Shown: positions 21,313 to 35,660 of the stretch, in pieces | How the letters are laid out: every line of letters begins with the position of its first letter | Numbering within the stretch: the first letter of the stretch is position 1 | From: Arthrobotrys musiformis | Lineage: Eukaryota > Ascomycota > Orbiliomycetes > Orbiliales > Orbiliaceae | Assembly (NCBI GenBank): GCA_036971715.1 | Contig: JAVHJL010000009.1 | Coordinates: 1,736,001-1,800,000 of the forward strand | Reading direction: 5' to 3' | Length of the DNA: 64,000 nucleotides | Translations under genes and position numbers: made by a program | Notes under the pieces: model-generated | The model's input: only the letters and a program-made list of their open reading frames with translations | The model's database searches: none | What the model was told of the DNA's origin: nothing

Positions 21313-23048
21313 CTTCAAAGGAAGGTTAAGCGACGTGAGGGGTTATGAAAGTTGAAGGAAGGCGTCAAGCTACTTGCTCCTCAACTCTACACGACTACCT
21401 CTGTAGTAGCAATGAAAAGTATCTTTGATCAAAGGAAGGTGGTAAGTCTTTGGACTTCGAAAGCAAAAAAAAATAAAAAATAGTACCAGACAAAAAAATT
21501 TAAAAAAGTATTAGAGAATCCAAGATCAGACAGAGCAGGCGCCGTCGTAATAGGCGGGCGACTAAAGCAACGCGATATACTAGGACTATTATATAAAATA
21601 GAAACAAGGGAAATGGAAACAGGGCAGAGCGTCAACGTCGTCCTGTAGAATTGAAGTTGGTACGATAGGGAATAGCAATGGGGACGAAAGGTAGAAATGG
21701 GTAGAGGTTGGTTGCAGTATGGGGAGCATATAAGTTATAAAGCCTGGAGCGGAGACATACCAGATTATCCAAGAGGCTGACTTTCAAAGGGTAAGTGCAA
21801 GTTTTCTTGTCGAAGATCGAAGCTTTCTTTCTTTTTCCCCCTGTCAAAGACTAAATAAATTATAGAATGGATTCTTTTTGCGGACTTCTTTTTTGGTTGT
21901 GGATATTGGATCTATCGTGGTTATTCTTAGTAACAACCGTATCTTGGGTCGGCCGTCTGTCAAGTACTCTGTGTGTGTGTAAGTTGCGTGTGCTGGCAGT
22001 AATTCCTGTTATAGAGGGAAGTAGCGTGCGCTGTAGTGTGGTAGTATGAAGAACTGTTGTATGTGTGCTATGTAGGTCCCTTCTGCTTTCCTGCTCGACT
22101 TTCCTACTATTCTTGAGAAAAGAGAGACCTTTTGGCGCCCGGAGCTTGCATGAAAGCATGCCGGTCCTGCCAGTGTACTTATATTTGGTACGCGCCTACA
22201 TGGATGCACCAAATGCCCCACAGACCACCCTAGTCCATTTATCCCGATGGGTGCAAGCCCAGATACTTTATCTTAACTTTCGAGCCAGTCCCTCCTATCA
22301 GTTCAACCAAACATGCATCTGCGAGCTGCAGATGCGAATAAAAAGAAATTGTGTTTTCCTGAGAGAATTGAAAAAAAACAGACGAGGTTCATGCAGCCTT
22401 TGATTGGTTGCTGCAGCCCTTGCGAGCTAGACAGGGGTTGACTATTGGGCAGGGGTGGTCCTCGTCGTTCCCTTCTACTATTCGACATGGGGAGCCCACC
22501 CCCCCAGGCTTGGAGCCTTGCCCAAAGAAAAGAGAGCGACGGCTTGTGGAGGAACGAGAACAGGTCGCCATCTCTCTCACCCTCCCCACGTGCACAAGGG
22601 TCAAGTGCAAGTGCGAAATTTCTGTCCAACTCTGCACAGTTTATGGAAAAAGCACAAAGTGAGACTTTCGGGTCACGATGAACTCCGTGGCCTAACTGCT
22701 ACGAGATCCTTTGCTTCTTCCTTGAGCTGACCTTCTCTTTTTCTTTTTTACCTCCCCTTACCTAAGGTGAGCTCGAAGGCCGGTATTTAGGCTCGTGAGG
22801 AAAAGCAAATGAACCGAAAAGAAGGTTATGTGCGGGCGGGATTGCTCCTCGACCCTGCACTTACGGAGGAGAACGCCATTGCATCTTTCAAATTTACGAT
22901 AATCAGAGGGCGGAAAAAGTTATTTTTGGCTACTCACCATCTTGATCGAGGAAACAAAAAAAAGGAACCGATCGATGGATCCTTATTTTTTTATTTATTT
23001 TTTTACTTATTTTTTCTTCTTCGAATATTCTTGGTTTCCATCGGGAAG

Positions 23049-23068
23049 AAAAAAAAAAAAAAAAAAAA
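23049..23068. repeat. Poly(A) run, 20 nt
   Basis: A run of 20 A, preceded by a T-rich stretch (22984-23035). Simple sequence without further context. Confidence 0.85.
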
Positions 23069-26000
23069 TTCAAACATTCCAGAGACTTGACTCTCGTGAC
23101 TGTTAGGACCTTCTATTCCAAGATGAGCTTCGTCAATTCAGCTCAGGTCAAATGTTTGGTGCAGAGAAAAGGAAGCTTTAAGATCAAATATTCGCTTCGT
23201 ACCTACGTATGCATCCCGAACCTTGATGCAGGGGCTCCGTTGGCGTCGCATGGCTACTGTCGAAGCTGCCTTCGCGAAGTTCCACACGTGAGTAAATGGG
23301 CCCCCAAACTGTCAATTTTGGCAGCCCGGTTGAGGTCAAATGAAACGGCTCTACCGTAGATGCGAATTGTTTGCTCTTTACCACGCATGCATTGCATGGC
23401 CACATGGTAAATGGGTCTATATAACAATTTCGTTAATACCGTTCTGTCATACCCGTATCTCGGAAATGCAAATGGCCTTGGATGAGGCGAATAATCGTCC
23501 ATACCCCTTGTCGATATGATATAAATCTGTGATGGATTTGCCTTAGTGTGATTGTAGCTGCTCCTTCGCCTTGATTGTTTATTACCCATTTGCAAAACAG
23601 ACCAACCATAATTGCAGCGAGAATCATTCGACTTCAGCCCCGTTCAACATTCTCTGACAACGGGCAATCAATATCCAATCCCTTTGCAAGCAAAGAAGCC
23701 GCAGATACCGAGCTGACACTATGAGTCTAGCCTAGCCATCATATTTGGTTTGCAATGGTCTGATATTACATTCTTTAACTAAAATCAATCCGGTTGTGCC
23801 CGGGCCATGCATGCACTTACTACTAACTTCGTACTTCATACCTATGTATACGACTATATTGCGACTTGTAATTGTGAGGTTCCTGCGTTAGTGGGCTCGA
23901 GATGATGGGTAGTTTGCTAAAGCGACTTGAAACAATAGTGTCAACGCTATAGCCATAGCTCAAGTCTATAACTCAAAGGTCCAGCCTTTGCTAATATCAA
24001 TTTCTCTAGCTTTATCAAACTCGCAGCCGTCTAAACCGTCCACTGAATTCGAACAAAGAGGGAAATGTTATCCAACGAGGCTGACAATTCAACGTTAATC
24101 CTAACACAGCTCCAGCCCTACCAAACATTCTTGCAAACTGGACAGAGTATCTTGAATCAGATATTATATCAAAATTATTTGATAAACATCCACCGAAACT
24201 AACATTTCGGGACAAAGTACAGCAACAACAGGGTGGATTTTCGCTTATACCGTAGGAGCTAAACCAGTTTCAGGTTGGTTGAAGTTGGAGGACGTCGATT
24301 CGGAATATTATACATCTACAGAGCACTCGCAACTGAGAATCAACAGCAACAAAAAATCCGATCACCATCGATATCCAATTTAGGTGGTTAAACCAGTTTT
24401 GCAACAAGCGACACGGGTTTGCGTGGCCTTTTCCGTTCCTTAATTGGATCCAAAGCCCCTGTTGGAATCCAAACCCCGCAGCCATACTAGTAGTCTGACC
24501 ATATCTACGGAATTGATCCAGTTGATATAACCACCCCCAACTAAGGAAGTGGAGTTCGCCACTCAGTCGGAGTTATTGGGGCATACTATGTATACCTCAG
24601 ATCGATTTGACATAACTAGCGAACGAACGAGCTAGGTGGCCATGCGAGTGTCATCATATATCTCCTTTGGGGCAGATAGATATACCACATGCTATGCCAT
24701 GGCCATGGCCGGCCATCGGTCCCTTACAACTTGAACTTATACCACGCCAACGTTCCCAAATATGTTAAACACTTTTATATACATGTAGCCAATTTGACAA
24801 CTGGTGTATAGCCTGGCGGTTTCGACACATGCAAAGATGTTGGATAAATGCCTAGTTTCCTCACTGCCATGGACTCGAGACTAGTTTTCTCCTGCGGTCA
24901 GCATTCGTTGATGATCGAGACTCCTTCGGACTTGGGCAGATACATGGCCCTGAGTTATGGAATACCCCTCCAAGCTGTAGCAAGGGTAGAAATTATAATT
25001 TACGAGAACGGTCGACTATGCTATTGGCACGGGCCACAAACACAAATTCCTTTTGAATTCTCGAGGCTATCGGTCTGATCCGTGGAATCTAGACTACTCC
25101 TTCGCCTTCTACACCATGTATCGGTCGTCCAAATTGGGATATGAATTCTGCCGCTTCTGTAAGTACCAGATAAGAAACGACGGCCCCATTGGCGGCAAAA
25201 AGTAGTCTCCGACAGCGCGATTCTTGGGAGGTTATCTCGTGGTTATTCCATGGCCCGATCGATGTACGGAAGTAGACCTTTCTCCCCTCCTTCACATTGC
25301 TGTAATAAGACGACCCGGTTAGAATTCATCTGTCTCAGGATGATCCAACGGCCGTTAGCTTTCGATTCCCAGAGTAATCTCCAAACGAAAGCCTAAAAAA
25401 ACATGGTCATGACCCTAAATCATCAGCACGGTGGGCTTGCCGTTCCGCTTAAACGACCCTCTTGTCTCTGAAATAGTCAGGTGAATACTATCCGTCAATA
25501 CCAAGTCAATAGGAATGCAAGAGGGTAGCTATGAGATCGATGGGCCAGAGCTCCACAAGTATCGAGGTGTTCGCCTATTGTCCGTGCACATACATGTATA
25601 TCGAAGAAAAAATGTTCTGTTGCGCATTAAAACCGAGTTCAAGACCTTGCATTGATAAATTGTGCCCCGACAGGCGAGATTCGTGAATTCAGGGTACCCT
25701 CCAGCCTGTTGCATGACTCCATTCACCGGGATATTAATTTTTCTATCCAATTGTAATAGTCTGGAAGCGAAGCGGCCGAGAACAAGGTAGCAGATAATTA
25801 TGCAGAGTGGATCGTGACGAGCTTGATGAGCTTAGATGATCGTGGGAGAGTGCCCAGAACCGAGAGACTTTGTCTTGCACGGGAACTCGGTAAATGGGAT
25901 CTCCACCCGCCAGAAATTTCGGAAGCTGCTTGATTGATTAGTTCCCAAACATCAAGTTCAAGGAGGAGAAACTCAAAGGAGTAGTTTTCATGCAATTAGT

Positions 26001-27316
26001 AACCGTTTCTTGCAAGTGCGAGCCCCACTTGACGGCTCTCAGAACGGGAATTTTTAGTGGGAGCGCCGGATGCCGTTGCGTCACCTCATCGCAGAAGCTT
26101 TCCAACATGCCAAGCCAATTGGGCCTACCGGATCTTGCTGTCGGCTGGTTTCAGCCCGCAGTTCTTTGTGCAACCGTGTCTGAGCTCATTGAAATTCGCA
26201 TCTCACGAATAGAATAAAATTTTGAATTTCGAGACCTGTCAAACTAGGTCAGATGCGAGCATACCAGGCCGTGTCCAAATTCCTATATCCTGGACGAGCT
26301 GAATCGGCTGTGTAATGGAGAGAATCAAATCGGTTCTGCGCGGGTGAAACGGGAATGCAAAGGCAAGAGCGGAAGTACGCGAAGATCTCACAGAATCCAC
26401 AAATGTTACCTGTCATAATTATGAAATATCCCTTCCAAAAAGTAAACTCCTAAAACAATTAATGCGCAGTGATTATCAGGGATTAGCTTCGATGGACTGG
26501 TCGTTTGTACCTGTACATCTTGTACAAATTGTGGACTTGCTAGGGCTCTTTTGAAATATCTTCGTTTCCAAAAGACCATTCTCGAACGAGGCAATAATTC
26601 ACATGCTTGGCTATATCTGACGGCCTGCATCGACAACTTCTATACGAAGCATGAATCCTGTAAAGTCTACCGAGCTCGAATCCATTTTCAGATACCAAGT
26701 TTTTAGCGTCCTGCACGACATCCCTGACCTCAAGTCCCGTGACCAAGGTGTGGTAGCTGCTAAAAATCGTGATTGGGTAGACGCTCCGTAATACAGACAC
26801 ATGGCTTGGAGTATTCCAAGACTCAATGGTGTTCACGGGTTTAAGGAGCTGACCGGGCCTCGTAGCCAGTCGATTGTTTCCGCCTTCATAAAATCTCAGC
26901 GAACTGAAGGGATTTTATTTCTTTCGATTGCGCAATGGGAGGTGTGAATTCCTCCGCTCGCTGTGCCCCTCCGGCCTCCAGATACCCTGCTCCAATGTCT
27001 AATACGATCAGGTTCTAAATTCTAGCTCGAATCCAAAACATTTGGCCAATAGACGTCCAATAATCTAAGTGAAATATTGAGGGATTTAATAATCATTCGA
27101 AGTCCTTGGGTTCCACAGATCTTTCTGATTCAATTGGGACGTTGACTATTACCGAAAAGGTTTGAACTTTAACGGCTCTGCAAGCTTTGGTATTCGATCC
27201 TAGACTTGTATCCAAGGCCGCAAAGCTACATGTACAACTTTAAGAGAGGAGTGGAAGTGGTATTCGAATTCCGAAAGAGGGGATCTCTGAGCTCTTTGGA
27301 TTCCATTTCGGATTTT

Positions 27317-27361
27317 ACTTCTTCTTCCTCTTCTTCTTCTTCTTCCTTTTTTTTTTTTTTT
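27317..27361. repeat. CTT microsatellite running into poly(T)
   Basis: Imperfect CTT/TTC triplets followed by about 16 T. It is intergenic. Confidence 0.85.
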
Positions 27362-30300
27362 GAAGGGACTGAGTATGAGCGGGGCTATCAAAAAAGGCTT
27401 CCCTGTGCTGGATGCAGCAATGGGGCAATTCCGGGAGTAGAAACACTGGGTCAACGCAACATTCTACCACACTACCAATAGAAGAGCGAGGACTTCCTTT
27501 CTGCAAGATGCAATGCACTTCTGAAAGGAAAAATGGCACGATCATCTTCATCACAAGAACACCACTCATGCATCTTAGAAATACAGCCTATTTCCAAAAA
27601 GTTTTTCCTTTTGTTTGGTATTCCTGTGGCTTGATTGCCTTGTTTTTCGCCCAAGCATCGTCTCATGGGTCGGGAAACGCTAGAATAATTTCTCATTTGA
27701 TTCGATTCAACCCTGGCCGCTGGGGGGCTCATAAGACAAACTACGAACTAGAGTATTGGAGCATCCACTTGGGTTAACATTACCAAGGCACTAGTAACTG
27801 CATAGAAGGGGGTCTTTGCTACGAGATGCATCTATGTAGTATTGGGATCCGAGTAGCCCACTTCATAGTTAGCAGTGGCCTTCGTGATCGATATGTCGGC
27901 GAAGTTCGCTAAAAGACATGGCCTGTTTTGCAATCAAGTACCTAATCCTGTACATCAATCTTAAGATGACGAGTGTTCCAAACGTCAAGTAGCATGAGCT
28001 GGTCTACACGTCTATTTTCCTGCCTAGTCTAGCCCCATGTCTTGAACTTATTTCTCCATCAATAAACAACGTTGTAACTTAGTATTAGTCTAAAGTCGCA
28101 TCGAAGTACATGTTCCCTCGCCCTTATCTGCTTTCAAGCTACATGAAAGCGCTCCGCTTTCTAGAAGGGACTTCAGATCTTCAATCTGTTCATCTTCAAA
28201 TTACCCTCTTCGAGAACATAGGGAGCTCTAGCTGGAGCCGGTCGTGCGGTTCAATCAACTCGATTGAGGGGTTCTATCGGTGTATCCGGAGCTTAACCCG
28301 TAACTTTCAACCAATATGTCCAATAACTCCCTCCCCTTCTGTACCTGGACAACCCGGTTTTCTTATTTGGGCTTTGAGCCTCTGGAATTTTGCCGTTCCC
28401 TCTGATCGGTTGTACTATTGGCCGCAAATTCTGAGTACCGGTTTGCCTAGTAATTTGTATTGTTTCTTCTCTAACCCTTAAGCGGTTCCCGAACCCAGAC
28501 CAACATCTTGGGGGTTGGACATCTGATATCGAAACACTGATGTCTATTCTCCTCTCCTCATACCATAAACCCTCTATATTGAATAACAACCCGACTACCC
28601 CGAGCCCCAAAGGGACGTCGAGGTCAGCGACAGATGCATCTGTGTATCCTCTTGGTCGCCGACTGATGTTGAATCCAAGGCTCGGGGGCTCTCCACCAAC
28701 CTAAATCTATCGTCGGTTTGCCGAATTCGCATCGCGGAGAGGCACGGTTTGCCTCCTGCTTCTTGGAGAGAGCTAGGATAAAGTACTGATTCGGAGGATC
28801 GGTTCAATCTGAGGTCACTATCATCCGACTAAGGTCCGAGATGTATCGATATTGATGACACCCATCAACATACTGCAAATGCAGAGGGCCCAAAACCAGC
28901 GCACTGGCACAATATGTACAGATTCTCCTGACATTCGATTCTAGATGGTTTTACTTTAAAAGGTGTTAGCGAATCGATTGAGGAAGCATCTTTTTGAATT
29001 CGCCCCTCAGGACTAATTTGAAAGGCATGTTTCCATGATACCTTGGAATTCCTCCAGATGGATCGATTTCGATCAGCCGGTGCATGGCTCTTCATTTCCC
29101 GACCGCAAATATTCACCACTTTGAAGTTTCCGCCTCGGTCCTCACTCGAGCCAAGTAAGTCCAACCCCCTTTCTAGCCCTCTGTTGTATTTTTGCTTCCT
29201 GTTGTCGTGTTCTAATCTGTGGTTTTCGCCGACCGCTAACTTTCCTACCCAACTCCACCCGAAGGTCGCCTTGAATAAAAAAAAAATAAACCCAAAGACC
29301 TGAGGATGAAACAGTTCATGTGTCCCAACCCAAGCCTAGATGTTCTTGGGATGACGTTCTAGTAAACTTTTGCGCCTTCTCCTTTCAATTTTTAATATGC
29401 TATTCTTCACAGCGGGAGCGGGTTGCACGTCATCATGCACCTGTGCGTTGGCAATAAAAGTTATCACCATGCAGGTAAGCTACGAAATAGGCTGAACGAA
29501 CAACTCAGCAATAAATTCATTGCCCCACTTCCCAACTGCTGAGGTTGACTAGAGTCTAATCCGGCCTTTTAGGTCCTACCAGAGGTTTCTATTACCTACG
29601 GAAACTGGGTCCAGGCGACAACTTCGAACGGGCTATTCCGTTCATCACAGGAAGTCTCACGGCCTGAGATACTGAGCGGAAGCAAACTGGGACTTACCAG
29701 CACGCGCATGTGACGCTCGGTTCGATTCTAGGTGACCTAGTGGCGGAGGTCAAAAACTTCAGAGTAGGCTGGAGGCTGGGTTTACGAATATCCTGCAAAG
29801 TACTCGCCTGCTAGCTACTTGAGGCACTAGAGACAGAATCTGTCTTCATGAAGAGACAATGTCTAGCTCACAGCTTGAGGATACATGTATCCTCGTTGGA
29901 GGACGCTCATCTTCGCAAGGCTGCTGTGGGAGCTATGGCGGCTTGGCGATTTAGTACTCATCGTACTAGTACTTTCATCCGATCCCCCGGGGTGACCAGC
30001 TTTACAACCCCTGCTCACAGTCCTTCCTCGGGCTCTCCCGGGAAGACTCAGGTACGACCCCCAATAGTGGATCCCACATTTTGGTTATGTTGCTATTCTA
30101 AGGAACAAAGCGAAGATCAGGACATTCCATAATTCTGCCCTACCTAGGCGCCCGGCTGCTCCCAGAACATAGACGCCTGTCAAATGGTGCCAAAGATGAC
30201 ATATTCTACCCGAGACCATAAATCTGCTCAAAAAAACTCCCAGCTTGGCCGACGACCGAACCTCTGGATTCAGGTGGGGGAAGAGCTCTAGCACCAAAGC

Positions 30301-31462
30301 TTAGACAGCCGAAATCTGGTAAGCTGAGGAGAAACCGTTAATTAGATCCATGGAACGAAAATGTATCAGTCAAAGGCCCGCCAGTCTTAGGGAACTTCCT
30401 AAAATAACACCTCCCAAATTCAAGCGACCGGAGCGGCGGGCAGCACTCCTCTAAACCTGGTTTGAGGTCATTTGTATCTCTTCGCCCCATCGATGCAGCT
30501 GCGGCGAGGGACAGTTCCGAACTAAGGCCCAAAAGGATCAACAGACGAAGAAAAGGTCGAGTTGGCGAACGACTCGCGCGGAGAAGACCCGAAACTAGGA
30601 TGACCCATGAAAGCACCTGCAGAACTCCCACTTCATCGTTCTGTACTCCGTACTATCCCCGATCATGCAGTCTGGCTCCTGGAGGGCCATCCCAGTCGAT
30701 CCCTGCTTGCTCGATGGGCCCTTCTTTGCAGCGGCATCGGGACGACCAAGCGACGCCCGTTCACGGCACAACGCGCGCAATTCTGCAGCTGGCAGATGGG
30801 ATGGATACTAATAATGGGTAGCCTTCGTTGCGAATCACGTGGGTCTACATTGTCGGGAGGTGCGATAAAAAGGCCCACACTAGAGATCATGAACCCGTAA
30901 ACAAGAGATGCAGTTTGTGGCACAGGTAGGGATTACATATCTGTGCCGACGATACCACAGCATAAACGGGATATGCAGCAGGTCTATGCAGTTGTGTCCC
31001 GCTACGGAGGTATTACTATCTCAGAAACTCTAATCCGGTTCAGTTGGTACATTGTGCATACTATTCCCTAGCAGAAGGTTTGAAGTACTTGTTCCCCTTC
31101 TGCAGATTGATCCTTGTATTCCTAAAATATACCCAAATATAGGATCGTGCGAATGCAGTACTTGTGCATTTCACCAAGAAGTAAGTACATATCTGGGCAC
31201 CGTTGATGCGAGCTGAGGAAAGTCTGGTTATCGACGGGTTGCCGGTTGGGAAACTTTGACTGGAAGCTTTCAAGGGAAAACTTTGACCCTGCTTGTAACA
31301 CAAAGGATCCTGGAACTTTGGTGGTTGGTCGCACAAAAAAATTGTGCAACAGCACGGGTGCAACAACACATTTTCAGGAGGTGAAGAATCTAGCTATGGG
31401 ATCTCAAAGGATCACATGAGTGACACAACTGCACGGGGGATATTCATGGTGCATTTGGATTT

Positions 31463-31576
31463 ATTTTTATTTTTATTTTTATTTTTATTTTTATTTTTAT
31501 TTTTATTTTTATTTTTATTTTTATTTTTATTTTTATTTTTATTTTTATTTTTATTTTTATTTTTATTTTTATTTTT
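31463..31576. repeat. ATTTTT hexanucleotide array, 19 perfect units
   Basis: Nineteen uninterrupted ATTTTT units spanning 114 bp. Because 6 is a multiple of 3 the array leaves frames open, producing artificial Phe-Leu, Phe-Tyr or Lys-Ile dipeptide ORFs that are not genes. Perfect purity suggests recent expansion. Confidence 0.95.
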
Positions 31577-34500
31577 CCCCCCGACCCCTTACCGTCGGAA
31601 TCGGCCTTGGAGTGACCAGTTGAAGCAGCAGAGCTACCTTGCATTCGTCTGAGCGTCGACAGCAAAATGTTTGCTTGACGTCTCAGATTTGTTCCTGGGA
31701 TGCATGTGTTTGCTCTATGCAAGGCGACATTACATTTCCGAACCTCGTGGTTTTCGCTTGTCAAGAAAAACGTGGCCTCGCATGCTAACCGATCCCTAAA
31801 TGCCAAAATGTCTGGAATTCTGCAGCGTCATATCGAAATAGGACCATGTCGGGAGGGATGGGAGTATTCTGAAACTTTCGTCATTTGAACTTTTATTTAG
31901 GTACTTGGAATATGCATTTGGCAATGGAATGAAATCACATACTCACGGGACGGCTGATGACGACGTTTTCCGCACGGATATAGGTTTCTGCCTGAATCCA
32001 GGAGTAAATTTGGATTGCTGTAGATCGTTTGCTTTTATTTTGCATTTCAGATTGCTTGTTTACCCGCCACCTTGTTCAAGGGTATCTATGTGTCGTTTTA
32101 CACTCCCATGCATATGTGTCTACGGACATCAAGGTCGTGATATCATATGTGGTGTCCGTGACTTCACTTAAGAGTTTCCATTCATGGTCTAGCCCGCGCC
32201 TAGTTTCACGTTTGTTCCAACGCTAATAAGAAATGCCGAACTAATATTTCACGGCTGAGATAATGTTGATACTGAACTGGTATATCACACACTGTTCCAA
32301 TATGGGGAAAGAATTGTAAGGTCGCATATCTAAACTGATCAAGTTAGGACGACATCTAGAGTGTAGAGCAGCGAGCAACCCTTCGCACCACCTAGGCTTA
32401 CCCCGGAGGCCGCGAAAGGAGCATACGGTTCCACCATAGTACCAAGTTCACGATATGTCTCTTTTGAGTTCAAATGAGCATCACGAGTCAGGGCGGTAAG
32501 CTTGTGGCTTTTTTTGGCCTCCACGCGCGGGAAAAATACATTTCTCGCTTTTGCAGGCGGGTTGGAAGACCAGCGAGAGTAACAGATTTGCCCACTTTTT
32601 GCCTCGACCTGCCTTGCTGCACTATTGTTGGGAGAAGCGGCAAAGGCAAATATGTAGTCGGATGACCATCGCCAGAAGGAGCTGTGCCGTCCTCATGCAT
32701 TCTACGCCTCGACGGCTTGGTGATTGGAAAGGAAGATTGAGTTCCAATTCCTCAAAACCTCTATCTTGCGCGCAGGCCTGTAGAGATTTCGAGAAAGAGA
32801 AAAAAACACAGTGTCGAAACTTGTAGATCTATTTTTTATTTTAATTATTATTATTTTTATTTTCTTTTGTTAAAAATATTTATCAGTTCTAAAACAAAAC
32901 GATTTTCGAATTGAGTATTCTCTAGATTTGTCTTATGTTGCTTGTGGCAGGTATAGATTAAGTAGGGAGATTGATTTTCGGGCGCTTACGGGAACTCGCT
33001 TTGTAGCCACACCACAACATACCTGGAGTCAAAATTAATCACGCTTGGTTGGGATTTGCACCAAAGAAATTATTGGAAGGGGTTTCCCTAAGATATATTG
33101 TATTTGAGAGGAAAATCGACAATATACCTCTTTACGTTATGTTTAACTAGCTGCAGGATGGTGGCCTTCGCGAGTGGTCCAGGTTTCCCGATTAATCATA
33201 ATTGCTCTCCCCGCGTTGGGCAACCCTGTCTTCCAACCAATATGCAACAAACCACACGGCCGGTCAATGCCCAACTTACCCCTCATGACAGCTCGAAACC
33301 ATGGGCCCTATTGCAAAGCTGCTGAATTTTATAGGGTGAACTAATTGAATTTAAGCTCCATTTTAGCTTCATTTTGTTTGGGGGTCCCATTAAGGGTAGT
33401 ACTATGACACTAGAGAACCGTGACTTTCTTAGCGCATGCACTATCCTTCTCTTACAGCTTCGGCACTTTCCAAGTATTATATCGAGCTAACTATCTCGTC
33501 AGCCGAATACCGTGGAAGGCGTATACGGCCCGGGAAACGCTTCCAACTCTCGCTACGAGAAAGTGGCAATTACATATAACAAATAGAATAAATCTAATTG
33601 ATTTGTTTGGCAATTAATCCCTACCGTGGTGCTTGGACAGCAGGTTCGAGCTCCCGAGCTCTGAGTGTACTGGTACGAATCGCAAAAACGACAGTCTTTG
33701 ATAGCTAACTACTACTGGGCTATTATCGAGTGGGGAATCAACTAGTTTATTTTTGGGAAATGGTGTGTAGAATATTAACCTGTATTTTAGTGTGTGCTTG
33801 AGAACCTGGTTCTGAGACATCTCAAGCAACATTTGGTAGTATCGCCAAAATTCGCTATTGGATGGTTTTTCAAGGTCGAACTAGAAGAGGAGTGAGAACA
33901 CCCGATATAATTTTGCAATAAGATTTACGCTACTAGAAGGTCTTCTTTAGCTCGTTATAGGTGCGTAGGAGACACGGACGGGAGGGGAAAGTGGGAGGTT
34001 GTCTATCAGGGTGCAGCCATTTCGTAAATGCTAGACATGTCACAACCATATTTAAGGCTACCTATGTTTGAGTTTAGTTGAACGTCAGATATTGTGCGAT
34101 GAGATGCGGAGAGACAGTCTCGTACGCGGAGGGACTGGTATCTTGTCTTTAACTACTTAGCTATAGACTAGTGTCGACATCTATATGTAAATTCTAGTGT
34201 ATGGTTCTAAAGCCCCCAGCCCAAAGCCAACCCTAGCTGCAGCTTCTGCTCATGTGGACAACGTTAGCATCTAAATTCGATGCTTCTCGACACGAGATAC
34301 GAAGCTTCAAGCATCGTTTAGATCGCCGTGCCTAAGTTCACTGGCCATGGATTGAATGTGGTTCTTTTACAGGGGCTCAGACTACGCATGCCTCATAGCA
34401 TACATGCATTTCGTCTACCATTTTTATATATATATAAAAAGAAAAGAAAGGGGAAGGTAAACGTTTCCTACAAAGTTGAATACTACACACCCCCGATCGG

Positions 34501-35634
34501 TATCTGGAAGAGAGATGACGGTAAGCCTAGAGGGATTATAATTAAGCCGCATGATTTAATGATGTCTTTAATACACTCATCGATGAATGCTAGGAGGAAT
34601 GGAATAGACATCGATATCTCAAACCGCGCTTTCCCAACTTCAAGCTGGTACTTAACTCAAGGCAAGGGATGAATACCTCGATTAGCGTAAAGATTACTCT
34701 ATAGCTCGAATCTTTATGAACTAGTTGCCTCAAATCCCTTCGATAAAGCTCGTAGCTATCCGAAAGTCTCACTATACTAGTTGCTGCCATGTGTGAACAA
34801 GGCGTTCCTGTGCAGACGATTACCTGATCCGGCCACGACGTCGACCAACGTCGACTGTTCCGAACGCAGCCAAGACGCAAGTGAGGATCAGGGACCAGAA
34901 GATCCACCTGCTGCCATGGAAGGGGCTTCTGACTCAAACCCAGATCTACCAGCTCGACCACCCCTTCGATTGCTGTATCCTGATATGAATCGAAATCTTT
35001 CCGTGCTAGAAGCTAGTGTGTCAGAAGTAGTCGTTCCGGTAGGCATCAAGCACGTATGTCTGTTTAGGTGTTGGAAAATACTTTTTGTGTTGGGGCTGCT
35101 CCAATGACTGCTTCCAATACCCTTTTATTCACCAAGACACTGCAGTACTGCCGGCCATCTGTGCATTCGCCGACATCTGGGCAACCTCAGGCCTCAAGGC
35201 AGCTGCGCGGCACACTTTAAACCAGCCTCATCAACGTGGTTTGGCATTGACGAAGGGGCTACAACATCCTGAATCGTCACGAATGCCTCGATTAAGCAGG
35301 GCCTGGATCGAATCGAGATCCTGTCCATTGGCGAGGTCATCGTATGATTTATGACCTAGGATTAGAGAAGGCCGAAGGACCAGGCATCTGTGGCAGCCGT
35401 TCTGTTTTATCTCTAAAGCCCACAAATTAAATCACAAGAAGTGATTATCAACCGAAACATCCCGGTGACCCGCATTTGAAATATCCAGCTCGGGCAATTG
35501 GGATGACATTTTAAACGATAATGCACGATCAGGAACCCCACGAATCTTGCGAACGTTTTGTTTGGTCAGGGGATGCGGGATAACTTTACCTACCAGGGAC
35601 TCGATAAACGTACTCAAAGATGGACAGGCAATGA

Positions 35635-35660
35635 TTTTTTTTTTTTTTTTTTTTTTTTTT
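35635..35660. repeat. Poly(T) run, 26 nt
   Basis: Uninterrupted T run, that is, poly(A) on the minus strand. It could be a retroposon tail, but no element body is recognised on the minus strand side. Confidence 0.85.

Noticed and set aside
31420..31806. Long ORFs with Phe-Leu, Phe-Tyr or Lys-Ile dipeptide repeats
   Set aside because: Pure artefact of the ATTTTT array, whose period keeps frames open.
35085..35354. Peptide resembling the end of a BTB/POZ domain (AFADIWATSGLKAAAR)
   Set aside because: Only about 15 residues match, no upstream BTB core in any frame, no plausible exons.
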